A stretch of DNA of 64,000 bases. Source: Bufo bufo (Eukaryota; Chordata; Amphibia; Anura; Bufonidae). A program made the translations under genes and the position numbers. The notes under the pieces were generated by a model. That model made no database searches. It had not been told where the DNA came from and saw only the letters and a list, made by a program, of their open reading frames with translations. Below, one piece after another: positions 1 through 11,538 of the stretch; the first letter of the stretch is position 1, and every line of letters begins with the position of its first letter. Location: assembly GCF_905171765.1 (NCBI RefSeq), contig NC_053391.1:186754559-186818558 (forward strand), given 5' to 3'.

Positions 1-109
1 TCAATAAAGGGGTTATCCCATGAATAGTGTTGGGCGAGCATGCTCAGCCAAACACTTTTTACTTGAGCATCGCGATGCTTGGCACGAGCGCGATGCTTGA
101 GTCTCCTCC

Positions 110-300
110 TCCGCAGCCAATAAACCTGCGCGGAGGTACTGGCACTCACTGTAATGCCGTAGCCATGTTGGCTACTGGCATTACAGTGATTGGCTGGCCG
201 GAACACGTCAACGGGTGCTATATAGCACCCGATGACACGTGATTCGGCTCAGTCTTAGTCAGGGAGAGCTGCAGCAGAAGGGACAGATAGTGTAGGGACA
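110..300 (+). promoter_or_regulatory. Putative hAT-1 promoter (CCAAT and TATA-like)
   Basis: A GCCAATAA box (115-122), an ATTGGC inverted CCAAT box (about 190) and TATATAG (about 221-227) precede a CAGTC...AGGGAGAG block near 250-265. The same order occurs in hAT-3 (CCAATCA, ATTGGCC, TATATAAG, AGGGAGAG at 18930-19090) and hAT-2b (CCAATCAG, TATAAATA, AGGGAGAG at 30070-30170). Conservation of order in three diverged elements suggests the ancestral transposase promoter. No experimental support is available here. Confidence 0.4.
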
Positions 301-338
301 GGAATTGGTTTGTTTGTTAGGCAGGTTTTACTGGTGAA

Positions 339-666
339 CAGTGATGGCCAGTTCGCATTGTTCACCCGCGAACACATGCGGGCTGCGATCTTTTCTCACA
401 AGTCTGGCGAGGCGCAGGTAAGCCCTTACCTGTGCCTGTGTCGGGAGCCGGTCTGAAACAAATGTGGTCAGTGGGAGCAGGCAGTTCCGAGATGAAGGTC
501 CCCGGCGGCTGTTCTCGGAATTGCCGGCTCCCGGTGACCGTATTTGATTTCAGACCGGCTCGCGAACATGCACAGGTAAGGGCTTACCTGTGCCTCGCAG
601 GACTTGTGAGAAAAGATGGCAGCCCGCATGTGTTCGCGGGCGAACAATGCAAACTAGCCATCACTG
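339..666. mobile_element. 328-bp hAT-type MITE nested in hAT-1
   Basis: The element starts CAGTGATGGC and ends GCCATCACTG, and is flanked by a perfect 8-bp TSD CTGGTGAA at 331-338 and 667-674. The two halves are long inverted copies of each other: the arm running from 339 to about 440 matches the reverse complement of about 565-666. It would fold into a hairpin. It has no coding capacity; the short open frame across 432-683 is incidental. Confidence 0.88.
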
Positions 667-829
667 CTGGTGAAAGGTGTTAGAGACCCAAAAGTCCTTT
701 TAAGGACTATTGTTTTATTTGGATGCCATATATATTGTTAGCGCAACCTGCGCTAAATTGCATGCAATTGTTTGGCCGCTGCTGACAGTGACACAACCTC
801 TGCTACATCTGTTGTGTTACATTTGCGCT

Positions 830-1325
830 GTGAAATTCAGCGCAATTGTTTGGCCGCTGGTGACAGGGACATTACCTGCGCTACATCTCCAGTATAACGT
901 TAGCGCATCCGAAATATCAGTGACATTCAGTGTCATAATTTCTCTGTTGGTGGCAGTGACATTACCTGTACAACATCTCCTGTATAACGTTTGCCCATCC
1001 GAAATATCAGTGACATTCAGTCTAATTTTTTCTCTGTTGGTGGCAGCGACATTACCTGTGCTACATCTCCTGAATGTCACTGATAGTTAGGATGGGCAAA
1101 CGCTATACAGGAGATGTAGCACAGGTAATGTCGCTGCCAACGGCAGAAAAAAAATTTGACTGAATGTCACTGATATTTAGGATGGGAAAACGTTATACAG
1201 GAGATGTAGCACAGGTAATGTCGCTGCCACCAGCAGCAAAAAAATTTGACTAAATGTCACTGATATTTAGGATGAGCAAACGTTATACAGGAGATGTAGA
1301 ACAGGTAATGTCGCTGCCACCAACA
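830..1325. repeat. Inverted tandem array, about 90-bp unit
   Basis: Units of about 90 bp containing GACATTACCTGTGCTACATC run in plus orientation from 830 to about 1072. The same unit, reverse-complemented, then runs from about 1073 to 1325, so the array is a large palindrome centred near 1073. Copies differ by scattered substitutions. Short open frames on both strands here are repeat translations, not genes. Confidence 0.8.
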
Positions 1326-1559
1326 GGTCCAATACCCGAAGGTCCTTGTGGAAAAATTGCTCCAAAAATTTCCAGCTGACAACACTGGCGGCAGAGTACG
1401 TAGTTCCTTGGGCAAACGATGAGGGGAGGCGAGGGGAACACACAGCAGTTCCAACAGAGGCAAGGCAACACTCTCCAAGGCTTGGGACAGTTTCACGACA
1501 CCCCGCCAGCACCCTCACCCTGATGCGCGGCCTAGTGTCACAAGGAGAGAAAAGTTTTG

Positions 1560-1832
1560 GGAGATGGTGAAGGAGTAGTATGTAGCAGGCCATGTCAGCG
1601 TCCTCAATGATCCCTCTGTGCCTTACAACTATTGGGTTTCCAAGATGGACACGGGGCACGAACTGGCGCTCTACGCCTTGGAGGTGCTGGCCTGCCCCAG
1701 CGTTTTGTCATAGCGGGTATTTAGTGCTGCTGGAGGCATAATAACTGATAAGCGCATCCGACTGTCAACTGAAAATGCTGACAGGTTGACTCTTATCAAA
1801 ATGAACAAGGCCTAGATTGCCCTTGACTTCTC
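1560..1832 (+). pseudogene. hAT transposase C-terminal (hATC dimerisation) remnant
   Basis: Reading about 1625-1815 gives the order YWVSKMDTGHEL, ALEVLACPSVLS, stop, RVFSAAGGIITDKRIRLS, NADRLTLIKMNKA, stop. This is the hATC signature (a short LACPA-S-ERVFS-AGG...KR-RLS block followed by a KMN helix). The stop at about 1711 replaces the residue before RVFS, and a second stop ends the helix. It is the counterpart of the better copy at 22860-23037. Upstream (1340-1560) only a scrambled remnant can be seen. Non-functional. Confidence 0.75.
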
Positions 1833-2029
1833 TACTCCACCAGAGGAAAGCGGCTGAACATAAAGGCACTTTAAATGTGGCTGTTATGGTGTATTGAATA
1901 CACTATATTTCCAAGCACCCCTTCCAACACAAAAAAGGGTTTTTGGTTCAATTTTCCTTTTCTCGTCCTCCTCCTCCTCCATCATATCAACATGCTTATT
2001 AGGCTGCCCTCGCTACTAATGTTTTTGAG

Positions 2030-2575
2030 GGTCAGCTCAGCAGCAGACCATCACCCCTAATGTTTTAGACGGTCACCAGCAGGCCCTCGCCCATAATGTT
2101 CTAGATGGTCAGCTCAGCAGCAGACCCTCACCCCTAATGTTTTAGAGGGTCACCAGCAGGCCCTCGCCCATAATGTTTTAGATGGTCAGCTCAGCAGCAG
2201 ACCCTCACCCCTAATTTTTTAGATGGTCAGATCAGCAGCAGACCCTCACCCCTAATGTTTTAGAGGGTCACCAGCAGGCCCTCGCCCATAATGTTTTAGA
2301 TGGTCAGCTCAGCAGCAGACCCTCACCCCTAATTTTTAGATGGTCAGATCAGCAGCAGGCCCTCGCCCCTAATATTTTAGGTGGTCAGCTCAGCAGCAGA
2401 CCCTCACCCCTAATGTTTTAGAAGGTCAGATCAGCAGCAGACCCTCTCCCCTAATTTTATAGATGGTCAGATCAGCAGCAGGCCCTTGCCCCTAATGTTT
2501 TAAAGGGCCACAGCAGGCCCTTGCTCCTAATGTTTTTGAGGGTCACCAGCAGGCCATCAATCAGAATTTTTCAAG
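2030..2575. repeat. Minisatellite, about 76-bp dimer of 36-40-bp units
   Basis: Two related units alternate: a 40-bp one with CAGCTCAGCAGCAGACCC and a 36-bp one with GTCACCAGCAGGCCCTCGCC. Both end in TAATGTTTTAGA. Later copies are shortened and diverged. The array belongs to hAT-1 and has no coding meaning. Confidence 0.8.
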
Positions 2576-3165
2576 GGTGTGTATGATGCCCTCCTTTATG
2601 TGTAAGTACCGATTCCTTGTAATTTTTGGCAGCCCTTTCACTTAGTACATAGGCTTTTTGAGTGTAGGAGTCCCACTACCTGAACAATTGTACCACAATG
2701 TGAATGAGGCCCTCCTTTATGTGATATACACGTTGTATCGGAGTGACTCTTCCTTGTAATTTCTGGCAGCACTTGCACTTTATATACAAGTAAATATACG
2801 GGAAAGAATGTTTTCCTCTAAAATCGATTTTATCTTCGGTTTTGTGTGTATTATTGTCAGTCTGTAAACGTGGCGTACTACTCGGACAACATCGTTCCCA
2901 GCAGCGACTTGGGAGTCCAAGATGCATCCAGACATCCTCCCCATGCTGTTCCCGAACCATTTCAGTGGTGTTTCCATCAATTTCTGACCTTTTCCTAAGA
3001 CTTAGACACCCTACCCTCTTCAGAGCAGGGGGTGCCTGGTTTAATGCACAGGTTCTCCCATTGACTTTAATTGTGCTCAGGTGCTCTGCCGAGCACCCGA
3101 GCATCCCAAAGTGTTCTACTCGAGCACCCAAGCACTTTGGTGCTCGATCAACACTATCCATGAAT

Positions 3166-3741
3166 AATGTAAAAAAATTGAAAATCATACATAATCTAGT
3201 ACATGCCAATCTCTTTGTAACAACGCTAGAACCTGCCCTGTAATTCACATAGATCCAGAGATCTCCCCATTCATTGTTCCAATTGTTCTGCAAGATTTAT
3301 TGCAAGTGGGCAGCTTAGGGGGATGTGCTTTCTCAGCGCTGCAGCTGATGGTAGTTGAAGGATGGAACAGAGCATGTGCTTCCATCTCACTGAGCAGGAC
3401 AGAGAAATTAGAAAAAAGCAAACAGCAGGTGGCACTATAATGCATTTTTAATGACATGCAATTATAAAAGTATTCAGATCCAGGTGCTGGTTTGAAAACT
3501 GTAAAATATTTTTTTCTAGGAAAATCTCTTTAATGTATATAGATCATCTATGATTGAGATTCAGGGGGCTGCAACCAGCTGTGTGCTTAGCATGGAGGCA
3601 GCAGATCACATGACTGCAATGGGCGAGAGAAGGCCCAGCGATGACCTCTTTCTCCCATATAGTATATAGATTTAGGGCAATTTCCTGCAGCCAACACTAG
3701 GAGGTGAGATCAGCTTCTACTGAGTTTAATAGCAACTGCAT
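3166..3741. other. Non-coding flank between hAT-1 and the L2 element
   Basis: No gene is visible. About 3260-3470 resembles an interspersed repeat common in frogs (a CCATTCATTGTTCTGCAAG-like block), but I see no boundaries. The remainder is AT-rich and unrecognised. Confidence 0.4.
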
Positions 3742-3768
3742 TATTATTATTATTTATTATTAAAGCGC
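3741..3768. repeat. (ATT)n microsatellite at the L2 3' end
   Basis: A run of ATT units. On the L2 sense strand it forms the AAT-type microsatellite tail typical of the L2 clade. Confidence 0.8.
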
Positions 3769-5215
3769 CATTCATTCCATGGTACTGTACATATGATAAG
3801 GGCTGTACATGCATAATACAGACAATTGCAATAAGCATGAACAAGACCAATTACAAACTGGTACAGAAAGTGAGAGGGCCTTGCCCGCGAGGGCTTACAG
3901 AAAAGAGGATCGGAGATTAGGTGTGGGGATGTATCGGGAAAGTAGCTCGCTCAGAGATGTATGTAAGGGGACAGGTTGTGGATGGCCTTATATGTATTTC
4001 TTTAATATTTTAAACTGAATTTGCTGGGCGATAAAGAGCCAGTGAAGGAATTGCAGAGGGAAGAGGCAGAGGAGTAATAGGGTGAGAGGTGAATTAGTTG
4101 GGCAGCAAAGTTGAGGATAGATTGGAGGGGTGGGAGGTTGCTAGATGGAAGGCCACATAGAAGGATGTTACAGTAGTCTAGGCGAGAGATAAGGGCATGT
4201 ACAGGCATTTTTGCAGACTCCTGGTTGAGGAATGGGCAAATGCGAGAGATATTTTAGAGTTGGAGGCAACAAGTGGTGGAAAGGGCTTGGATGTGTGGTT
4301 TGAAGGACAGGCCAGAATCCAAGGATACCCCAACGCAGCGGACTTGGTTGACCGGAGAGAGTGTGTAGCCATTGATCATTATAGATAGGTCTGTTAGGGC
4401 GGTTGAGCAAAATGGGGAAAAGATGATAAATTCAGTTTTATCCATGTTAAGTTTTAGAAAGCGAGAGGAGAAGAAGGGGGATATAGAAGATAGGCATTGT
4501 GGGATTATGGATAGTATGGTGGTGATGTCTGGACCAGAGCAGTATATTTGTGTGTTGTTAGCATAAAAATGATACTAAAATCCATGGGACTCTATGAGCT
4601 GTCCCAGGACAAAGGTGTAGATTGAGAAGAGTAGCGATCCTGGGACAGAGCCTTGAGGGACACCAAGTGAGAGGGGGTGTGAGACGAGGAGGTGGTGAGA
4701 GTGGGAGACACTAAATGTCCGGTCTGTGAGGTATGATGTGATCCAGGAGAGGGCCAAGTCTGTGATGCCAAGAGATGAGAGTGTACATGTTGTTCAAGTA
4801 GCTTTGAGGCATATGAGAGAAGAGAGTTAAAAGTGTTAAAAAGTTGTTTAGGGTTTTGAGACAGGGAACATATGAGAGATGAGAAGTAGGCCTGTTTTGC
4901 AGCAGCGAGTGCGATTGCAGAAGCGATTTGTAAATGAGGAGGGATTGTTGGTATGTGTTAAAATGCTCCTTAGAATGGGATTTCTTCCATCGCCGCTCTG
5001 CAGCCCTGGGAGCTTGTCTCAGTTCTTTGGTCAGGCTGGTATGCCAGGGTTGCCTATTGATTTTTCGGGTTTTGTTGTGTGTGAGTGGGGCAACTGAGTC
5101 CAGAGCTGTAGTTAGTGTGTTGTTATACAAAGTGGTTGCAGAATCTGCATAATGCTGGGAACATGTGGCAGAGAGTGGCAAAAGAGAGTCAGAAAGCAAG
5201 CGAAAGTCAAGATGT
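3742..5215 (-). mobile_element. L2 (CR1-L2 clade) LINE, 3' part: RT and 3' tail
   Basis: On the minus strand this holds the reverse transcriptase half and 3' end of an L2-type LINE. Readable blocks are the linker PWHTSLTKELRQAPRAAERR (about 5040), the RT motif GVPQGSVPGSLLFSIYT (about 4650), a block NQVRCVGVSLDSGLSFKPHI (about 4300) and SRLDYCNILLCGLPSS (about 4180-4110). They lie in different frames with stops between, so the copy is dead. The 3' end carries the GCGCCATTCATTCCATGG-type L2 tail and an ATT microsatellite at 3742-3768. The endonuclease half of the same copy lies at 16649-17175. Confidence 0.85.
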
Positions 5216-6419
5216 TTAACCTCTTAAGGATCCTTGCCATACATATACGTCACAGCTGGACGTGACTTAAGGACCAGGGACGTACATGTACGGCGGGCTG
5301 ATCGGGCGGGTGCAGGAGCTGCACCCGCCCGATCAGCGGTACTGACCCGGCAGTCCATGACAGCCACAGCCAGGTCCCTGCTGCATACGCCAGCATCGGT
5401 GAAGACACTGATACTGGCGTATTAACCCCTTGTATGCCGTGGTCAAAGCTGACCGCGGCATGCAGAGGGTTTGCGGGGGGTACGGGTGCCCTACGCATCT
5501 CCATCGGATCCCCACACTGCAGTGACGAGGACCCAATGGCAGAGAAAGCAATCCCGATGCCTTCCATAGGCATTGGGGCTTGCCTCCTTAGGCTGAGTCT
5601 CACAGGCAGGCTGTCAGCATACAAGCTGACAGCCAATGCATTACAATACTGGTTTTATTGTAATGCATTGCAGAGAGGATCAGACCCCAGAAGTTGAAGT
5701 CCCATAGTGGGACAAAAAAAAAAAAGTTTAAAAAAGTAAAAAAAATAAAGTGTTTTTCATAATAAAAAAAACTAAAGTTTCAAGTTAAAAAAAAACAATT
5801 TTCCAAAATAAAACATAAAATTGTGAAAAAAGAAAAGAAAAACAGACATATTGGGTATTGCCGCATCCGTAACGACCGCATCTATAAACATATCACATGA
5901 TCCACCCCCCTCACCTGAACGCCGTAGAAAAAAAAAATAACAACTGTGCTAAATCAACCATTTTTTCGTCATCTTACATCACAAAAAGTGTAATACCAAG
6001 CGATCAAAAAGTTATACGCACCACAAAATAGTACCAATACAACCGTCATCTCATCCCGCAAAAAATGAGACCCTACTTAACCACCTCAGCCCCCAGTGCT
6101 TAAACACCCTGAAAGACCAGGCCACTTTTTACACTTCTGACCTACACTACTTTCACCGTTTATTGCTCGGTCATGCAACTTACCACCCAAATGAATTTTA
6201 CCTCCTTTTCTTCTCACTAATAGAGCTTTCATTTGGTGGTATTTCATTGCTGCTGACATTTTTACTTTTTTTGTTATTAATCGAAATTTAACGATTTTTT
6301 TGCAAAAAAATGACATTTTTCACTTTCAGTTGTAAAATTTTACAAAAAAAACGAGATCCATATAGAAATTTTGCTCTAAATTTATAGTTCTACATGTCTT
6401 TGATAAAAAAAAAATGTTT

Positions 6420-7560
6420 GGGTAAAAAAAAAATGGGCATAGTGAGTTCATGGAAGTTTTTATTTTTTGTCACAAGTTAGTGGAATATGAGACTTTGTAT
6501 GAAAAAAAAAAAAATCAGCATTTTCCACTAACTTGTGACAAAAAATAAAAAATTATAGGAACTCGCCATGCCCCTCACGGAATACCTTGGGGTGTCTTCT
6601 TTCCAAAATGGGGTCACTTGTGGGGTAGTTATACTGCCCTGGCATTTTCCAGGGGCCCTAATGTGTGGTAAGTAGGTAAATGACCTGTGAAATCCTAAAG
6701 GTGCTCTTTGGAATATGGGCCCCTTTGCCCACCTAGGCTGCAAAAAAGTGTCACACATGTGGTATCGCCGTATTCAGGAGAAGTTGGGGAATGTGTTTTG
6801 GGGTGTCATTTTACATATACCCTTGCTGGGTGAGAGAAATATCTTGGCAAAAGACAACTTTTCCCATTTTTTTATACAAAGTTGGCATTTGACCAAGATA
6901 TTTCTCTCACCCAGCATGGGTATATGTAAAATGACACCCCAAAACACATTCCCCAACTTCTCCTGAGTATGGCGATACCAGATGTGTGACACTTTTTTGC
7001 AGCCTAGATGCGCAAAGGTGCCCAAATTCCTTTTAGGAGGGCATTTTTAGACATTTGGATACCAGACTTCTTCTCACGCTTTGGGGCCCCTAGAATGCCA
7101 GGGCAGTATAAATACCCCACATGTGACCCCATTTTGGAAAGAAGACACCCCAAGGTATTCAATGAGGGGCATGGCGAGTTCATAGAATTTTTTTTTTTTT
7201 GGCACAAGTTATCGGAAATTGATATTTTTAATTTTTTTCTCACAAAGTCTCCCGTTCCGCTAACTTGGGACAAAAATTTCAATCTTTCATGGACTTAATA
7301 TGCCCCTCACGGAATACCTGGGGGTGTCTTCTTTCCGAAATGGGGTCACATGTGGGGTATTTATACTGCCCTGGCATTCTAGGGGCCCTAAAGCGTGAGA
7401 AGAAGTCTGGAATATAAATGTCTAAAAGATTTTACGCATTTGGTTTCCGTGAGGGGTATGGTGAGTTCATGTGAGATTTAATTTTTTGACACAAGTTAGT
7501 GGAATACGAGACTTTGTAAGAAAAAAAAAAAAAAATTCCGCTAACTTGGGCCAAAAAAAT
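6420..7560. repeat. P2 palindromic blocks
   Basis: Segments with CACAAGTTAGTGGAATATGAG, the GCCCTGGCATT..GGGGCCC word and GGTGAGAGAAATATCTTGG occur in both orientations. The clearest palindrome is 6826-6920: GGGTGAGAGAAATATCTTGG faces CCAAGATATTTCTCTCACCC across about 55 bp. Open frames on both strands here are mirror translations of the same DNA, not genes. Confidence 0.8.
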
Positions 7561-8930
7561 GTCTGAATGGAGCCTTACAGGGGGGTGATCAATGACAGGG
7601 GGGTGATCAATGACAGGGGGGGTGATCAATGACAGGGGGTTGATCAATGACAGGGGGTTGATCAATGACAGGGGGGTGATCAGGGAGTCTATATGGGGTG
7701 ATAACCACAGTCATTGATCACGCCCCTGTAAGGCTTCATTCAGACGTCCGGATGCGTTTTGCGGATCGTATCCATCTATCAGTGCATCCGTAAAAATCAT
7801 GCGGACATCTGAATGGAGCTTTACAGGGGGGTAATCAATGACAGGGGGGTAATCAATGACAGGGGGGTGATCAGGGAGTCTATATAGGGTGATCACCACA
7901 GTCATTGATCATGCCCCTGTAAGGCTTCATTCAGACGTCCGGATGCGTTTTGCGGATCGGATCCATCTATCAGTGCATCCGTAAAAATCATGCAGACATC
8001 TGAATGGAGCTTTACAGGGGGGTAATCAATGACAGGGGGGTGATCACCACAGTCATTGATCATGCCCCTGTAAGGCTTCATTCAGATGTCCGGATGCGTT
8101 TTGCGGATCGGATCCATCTATCAGTGCATCCGTAAAAATCATGCAGACATCTGAATGGAGCTTTACAGGGGGGTGATCAGGGAGTCTATATGGGGTGATC
8201 ACCACAGTCATTGATCATGCCCCTGTAAGGCTTCATTCAGACGTCCGGATGCGTTTTGCGGATCGGATCCATCTATCAGTGCATCCGTAAAAATCATGCG
8301 GACATCTGAATGGAGCTTTACAGGGGGGTGATCAGGGAGTCTATATGGGGTGATAACCACAGTTATTGATCATGCCCCTGTAAGGCTTCATTCAGACGTC
8401 CGGATGCGTTTTGCGGATCGGATCCATCTATCAGTGCATCCGTAAAAATCATGCGGACATCTGAATGGAGCTTTACAGGGGGGTGATCAGGGAGTCTATA
8501 TGGGGTGATCACCACAGTCATTGATCATGCCCCTGTAAGGCTTCATTCAGACGTCCGGATGCGTTTTGCGGATCCGATCCATCTATCAGTGGATCCGTAA
8601 AAATCATGCGGACGTCTGAATGGAGCTTTACAGGGGGGTGATCAATGACAGGGGTGTAATCAATGACAGGGGGGTGATCAGGGAGTCTATATGGGGTGAT
8701 AACCACAGTCATTGATCATGCCCCTGTAAGGCTTCATTCAGACGTCCGGATGCGTTTTGCGGATCGGATCCATCTATCAGTGGATCCGTAAAAATCATGC
8801 GGACATCTGAATGGAGCTTTACAGGGGGGTGATCAATGACAGGGGGGTAATCAATGACAGGGGGGTGATCAGGGAGTCTATATGGGGTGAGCAGGGGTGA
8901 TCAGGGGCTAATAAGGGGTTAATAAGTGAC
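7560..8930. repeat. Tandem array in P2, 155-191-bp units
   Basis: Repeats carry GGATGCGTTTTGCGGATCGG, GACATCTGAATGGAGC and a variable number of GGGGTGATCAATGACA sub-units. Length varies with the number of these 18-20-bp sub-units. The matching array in the inverted sister copy is at 54940-56340. A repeated short open frame on the minus strand is a by-product. Confidence 0.85.
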
Positions 8931-8949
8931 GGGGGTGGGGTGTAGTGTA

Positions 8950-9300
8950 GTGTAGTGGTGCTTGGTGCTACTTTACTGAGCTACCTGTGTCCTCTGGTGG
9001 TCGATCCAAACAAAGGGGACCACCAGAGGACCAGGTAGCAGGTATATTAGACGCTGTTATCAAAACAGCGTCTAATATACCTGTTAGGGGTTAAAAAAAA
9101 CACATCTCCAGCCTGCCAGCGAACGATCGCCGCTGGCAGGCTGGAGATCAACTCTCTTACCTTCCGTTCCTGTGAGCGCGCGCGCCTGTGTGCGCGCGTT
9201 CACAGGAAATCTCGGCCATCGCGAGATGACGCATATATGCGTGACTCTGCGCAGGGCTGCCACCTCCGGAACGCGATCCTGCGTTAGGCGGTCCGGAGGT
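8950..9300. repeat. P2 terminal hairpins
   Basis: Two nested inverted repeats are visible. TCCTCTGGTGGTC faces GACCACCAGAGGA (8990-9032), and TAGACGCTGTT faces AACAGCGTCTA (9049-9080). A third, CAGCCTGCCAGCGAACGATCG facing CGCTGGCAGGCTG (9111-9146), follows. All recur in the P2 copy at 54660-54840. Confidence 0.75.
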
Positions 9301-11094
9301 GGTTAAGACAATCTCCCAAAAAGTAAAAAAGCCATGGCATTCAGAATATGGAGACACTAAAACATGCATTCAACATAAAAAAATGCATTTATTGTGTAAA
9401 ACTTAAATAAATTTGAAAAATTTGGCATATTAGGTATTGTCGCATCCATAACAACCTACTGTATAAAAATATCACAAAATGTCACATAACCTAAACCCCT
9501 CAGATGAATACCGTAAAAAAATAAAAATAAAAACGGTGTAAAAAAAAGCAATTTTTTGTCACCTTATATCACAAAAAGGGTAATACCAAGCGATCAAAAA
9601 GCCATATGCACCCTAAAATAGTACCAATCAAACCATCATATTGAAAAAAAATGAGCCCCTACCCAAAAAAAAACAAAAAACTATGGCTTTCAGAATATGG
9701 AGACTGAAACAAACAATCAAAAACATAGTCATATTTGGTATTGTCGCATCCGTAACAACCTGCTCTATAAAAATAGCACATGATCTAACCTGCCAGATAA
9801 ATATTGTAAAAAACAAAAAATAAAGACTAGCTATTTTTTGTTAAATTGCCTTACAAAAAGTGTAATATTTACCATAAAATAGTGCCAACAGAACTGCCAC
9901 CTTATCCCGTAGTTTCCAAAATGGGGTCACTTTTTTGGAGTTTATACTCTAGGGGTGCATCAGGAGGTCTTCAAATGTGACATGGTAACTTAAAATTATC
10001 CCAGTGAAAACTGCCCTCCAAAAACCATATAGCGTTCCTTTCCTTCTGCGCCCTGCCGTGTGCCCGTACAGCAGTTTACGACCACATATAGGTTGTTTCT
10101 GTAAACTACAGACTCAAAGTAATAAATATTGAGTTTTGTTTGGCTGTTAACCCTTGCTTTATTACTGGAAAAAATGGATTAAAATGGAAAATCTGCCAAA
10201 AAAGTGAAATTCTGAAATTTCATCTCCATTTTCCTTTAATTCTTGTGGAACACCTAAAGGGTTAACAAAGTTTGTAAAATCAGTTTTGAATACCTTGAGG
10301 GGTGTAGTTTTTAAAATGGGGCCATTTATGGGTGGTTTCTATTATGAAAGCCCCACAAAGTGACTTCAGACCTGAACTGGTCCTTAAAAATTGGGTTTTG
10401 GAAATTTTCATAAAAATTTTAATATTTGCTTCTAAACTTCTAAGCCTTCTAACGTGCTAAAAAAAGAAAATGTCATTCACAAAATGATCCAAACATGAAG
10501 TAGACATATGGGAAATGTAAAGTAATAACTATCTGTATTAAAAGCAGAGAAATTGCGAGGGCATGGCCAGCAACCAAGATGGCTGGACGCAGCTAAAGGG
10601 AGCTCCGTGACCAAAGCTACATATCGGGACAAATCCTGAAGATATCAACACTATTTAACAGGCAATAGTCTTCTCAGCAAGCCCCATTAGCAGAGGTTAA
10701 TACCTGAAGCTGGTGAGGTCCACCCGACAGAGCGCACGTCGAGGCTGTGCCGCACGCCGCATTGGGAGTCCAGAGGAAGGAGAAGCGCAATCCACCTGCG
10801 CAGTGGAACGGAGCAGTACAGGAGCACTCTGGAGTTGGTGAGAGGTGAAGGGAGCATAGGGAGGCAGCGGGCGAGGCAAAACCAGCAAAGGAATAAGCGA
10901 CGGCCACCATTCCAGGCACCTCCGTTTTCCCGCCAGTCAGCCATCTTGGCTACGCGCATGCAGCAAGCTGTGAAGGGAGGAAAATACTGCACTACAGGCA
11001 TTTAAGTCAGCGGAGGGTACAACAACCCTCTTCCATATTTATGTGCAAAATATTCAATAGAATTGCAGACTGCCAGATAACTGAAAAAAACACA

Positions 11095-11325
11095 GAAAAA
11101 AACACAAATGCAATAGCACTCTGCAACCAGCACTCCGCCCTGCCTCCATGCTGGATGTTGAATGAGGCATTGATGTACATTTTGGCCAAAGCGTAATAAG
11201 CCACTCACCACGTCAAGGTTGCCTCTATGAGTGGTCCCTAACACTAGTTGCCTCATTCAACATCCAGCATGGAGGCAGGGCGGAGTGCTGGTTGCAGAGT
11301 GCTATTGCATTTGTGTTTTTTTCTT
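11095..11325. repeat. Inverted repeat in the L1 5' UTR
   Basis: CAATAGCACTCTGCAACCAG and the following bases (about 11111-11172) are the reverse complement of about 11244-11309, separated by about 70 bp. The arms are nearly identical over some 65-75 bp, with matching AAAAACACAAATG flanks. It could fold into a hairpin in the L1 leader RNA or reflect a twin-priming style rearrangement. The sequence alone does not decide. Confidence 0.75.
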
Positions 11326-11538
11326 TGTATATGTATTTCGCCATAGCGATGTGCACCTGCATATAGGGTTGTGCTGACTGAATCCCCCAGATAACTGACA
11401 CAGCTTTTTGCCCTGCTTATTGAAATCTAAAACAAGCCCAGAGGGACAAAGATCTTTCAGAACTACTGTACAAAGAAATACAGAGCTTCCCAGACCCTAC
11501 ATCTCATATTGCCAGTCCACAGATATTCCGATATAACA

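Larger units (their letters stand above)
26..3157. mobile_element. hAT DNA transposon, non-autonomous/decayed (hAT-1)
   Basis: The ends are inverted: AGTGTTGGGCGAGCA on the left and TGCTCGATCAACACTAT on the right. They are bounded by a perfect 8-bp direct repeat CCATGAAT at 18-25 and 3158-3165, the TSD length typical of hAT elements. If the preceding T is counted, the ends read TAG...CTA, as in many hATs. Subterminal GAGCA/CGAGCA words recur at both ends (37-70 and 3080-3147). Inside lie a nested MITE (339-666), an inverted 90-bp array, a decayed transposase C-terminus (about 1590-1820) and a 76-bp tandem array. The coding part has stops, so the copy cannot make its own transposase. Related elements with other internal arrays lie at 18782, 28837 and 29922. 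Confidence 0.85.
6081..9302. mobile_element. TTAA-specific DNA element P2, nested in P1
   Basis: TTAA at 6077-6080 and 9303-9306 flank a 3,222-bp segment starting CCACCTCAGCCCCC and ending GGTCCGGAGGTGG, so the TIR is CCACCTCMG. Rejoining the flanks gives CCCTACTTAAGACAATC, which continues the P1 repeat. Inside are blocks in alternating orientation (6420-7560) and a 155-191-bp array (7560-8930). No transposase frame was found. A longer copy in opposite orientation lies at 54512-59547. Confidence 0.85.
5830..9900. repeat. P1 internal repeats, about 250-310 bp, three diverged copies
   Basis: Three copies of a block containing TTGTCGCATCCRTAACAACC (or its variant), a run of A, and AATACCAAGCGATCAAAAAG occur at about 5840-6070, 9420-9660 and 9725-9900. 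P2 sits between the first and second. The copies differ by many substitutions and small indels. Non-coding. Confidence 0.65.

Noticed and set aside
2676..3293. A 205-codon minus-strand frame as a gene
   Set aside because: It crosses the hAT-1 right boundary and TSD at 3158-3165, so it joins transposon and flank by chance.
7560..8930. CRISPR-like repeat array
   Set aside because: Units are continuous with no unique spacers, in a vertebrate nuclear context; it is a satellite.
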